From positions 22,603 through 28,374 of the forward strand of contig DHIZ01000049.1 in NCBI GenBank assembly GCA_002404055.1: a stretch of 5,772 bases of DNA, in the 5' to 3' direction. Shown here one piece after another: positions 5,719 through 5,772 of the stretch. The DNA comes from Chloroflexi bacterium UBA4733. GTDB lineage: Bacteria > Chloroflexota > UBA4733. Below the pieces are notes generated by a model that did no database searches, was not told the origin of the DNA, and saw nothing but the letters and a program-made list of their open reading frames with translations. Position 1 is the first letter of the stretch; every line of letters begins with the position of its first letter. Made by a program: the position numbers and the translations under genes.

Positions 5719-5760
5719 GCACGGCCGCCTTCGGCGTCGGCGCGCCGAAGGCGGCCGTGC
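5719..5760. repeat. 18-bp-arm perfect palindrome inside the transposase
   Basis: GCACGGCCGCCTTCGGCG (5719-5736) and its exact complement (5743-5760) flank the 6-nt loop TCGGCG. It separates PWHG from KLER of the transposase; deleting 35 nt (5726-5760) rejoins them in frame. It is the only fully symmetrical member of the three related blocks. It lies 12 nt from the window end, so an assembly or cloning artefact at a sequence edge cannot be excluded. Confidence 0.75.
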
Positions 5761-5772
5761 AAGCTGGAGCGC

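Larger units (their letters stand above)
4509..5772 (+). mobile_element. Decayed insertion sequence with DDE transposase (right end outside window)
   Basis: The element contains an accessory small ORF overlapping an rve-type DDE transposase, both with broken frames. The left boundary at 4509 is inferred from the TGTCCGATA repeat, which starts with TGT and points into the element; 4509-4658 would be a leader of about 150 nt with several short hairpins. The right end and any target duplication lie beyond the window. The transposase resembles IS481/IS3-type integrases in its catalytic motifs, but I cannot assign an IS family securely. Confidence 0.55.
4941..5772 (+). pseudogene. DDE (rve-type) IS transposase, two frame breaks, 3' end outside window
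   Basis: From ATG 4941 the protein has an N-terminal helix-turn-helix (QRAAIAAALAAGQTGAQVAR, then GCEAKTVYRFL). A basic linker and an RNase H-like integrase core follow. The first catalytic Asp is 146 in LTIDTWGPW, the second is 219 in LYTDNG. The expected continuation, RYALSLGARLVYIPPAQPWH, lies in a different frame after about 5636, and the catalytic Glu motif KLER (5761-5772) lies in the third frame. Removing 26 nt (5637-5662) and 35 nt (5726-5760) joins all three frames and places 36 residues between Asp219 and the Glu, close to the classical D(35)E. Cut-and-paste or copy-type DNA transposition is the family role; this copy should be inactive. No slippery sequence is seen, so programmed frameshifting is unlikely. 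There is no ribosome-binding site, so translation is probably coupled to the overlapping ORF. Confidence 0.75.

Noticed and set aside
4938..5762. Long minus-strand ORF opposite the transposase
   Set aside because: It lacks recognisable domains and is a GC-rich shadow; the plus strand carries the HTH, both catalytic Asp motifs and KLER.
4941..5772. Programmed frameshifting in the transposase
   Set aside because: No A-rich or heptameric slippery sequence is present at either break, and two breaks within one catalytic domain are better explained by insertions.

Overview
This is a GC-rich bacterial chromosomal window with short intergenic gaps and strong Shine-Dalgarno sites. The gene set (a KdpE-like OmpR/PhoB response regulator end, a unimodular QueF, a Gfo/Idh/MocA oxidoreductase, an SDR and a Gram-positive-style LexA-like repressor) is compatible with Chloroflexota. 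That placement is my inference; no rRNA or other phylogenetic marker is present.

Left part (1-1439): the C-terminal DNA-binding domain of a response regulator is followed after 10 nt by queF (preQ0 reductase, queuosine synthesis). A perfect 8-bp inverted repeat across the queF stop probably ends transcription from both sides, because the next gene, an NAD(P)-dependent SDR, converges on it. Between the SDR and the next gene lies a 338-nt spacer holding a compact cluster of direct and inverted repeats (1563-1702).

Middle part (1779-3529, minus strand): a LexA-like two-domain repressor is followed 59 nt later by a Gfo/Idh/MocA dehydrogenase, so the two may be co-transcribed. The repressor keeps the winged-helix domain, an Ala-Gly cleavage dipeptide and the S24 peptidase framework, but by alignment from memory both catalytic dyad residues are replaced (Ser to Gly, Lys to Arg). 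It may therefore be a non-cleavable repressor. Divergent from it, on the plus strand, are a small single-pass membrane protein gene interrupted by an in-frame amber codon and a 56-residue basic protein gene.

Right part (4189-5772): a non-coding stretch with three copies of a 9-mer (TATCGGACA or its complement) and two tight palindromes leads into a decayed insertion sequence. That element has a small accessory ORF overlapping a DDE (rve-type) transposase, cut by the window end. Three reading-frame breaks occur in it. At each break the DNA carries a related GC-rich block (CGGCCGC, TT, then TCGGCGCG), and the last one is a perfect 18-bp-arm palindrome. Removing about 26 and 35 nt at the two transposase breaks restores the expected D(36)E catalytic spacing, which suggests small palindromic elements have inserted into the IS.

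The two most interesting observations are the dyad-less LexA-like protein with its small divergent membrane gene, and the family of small palindromic insertions in the transposase.
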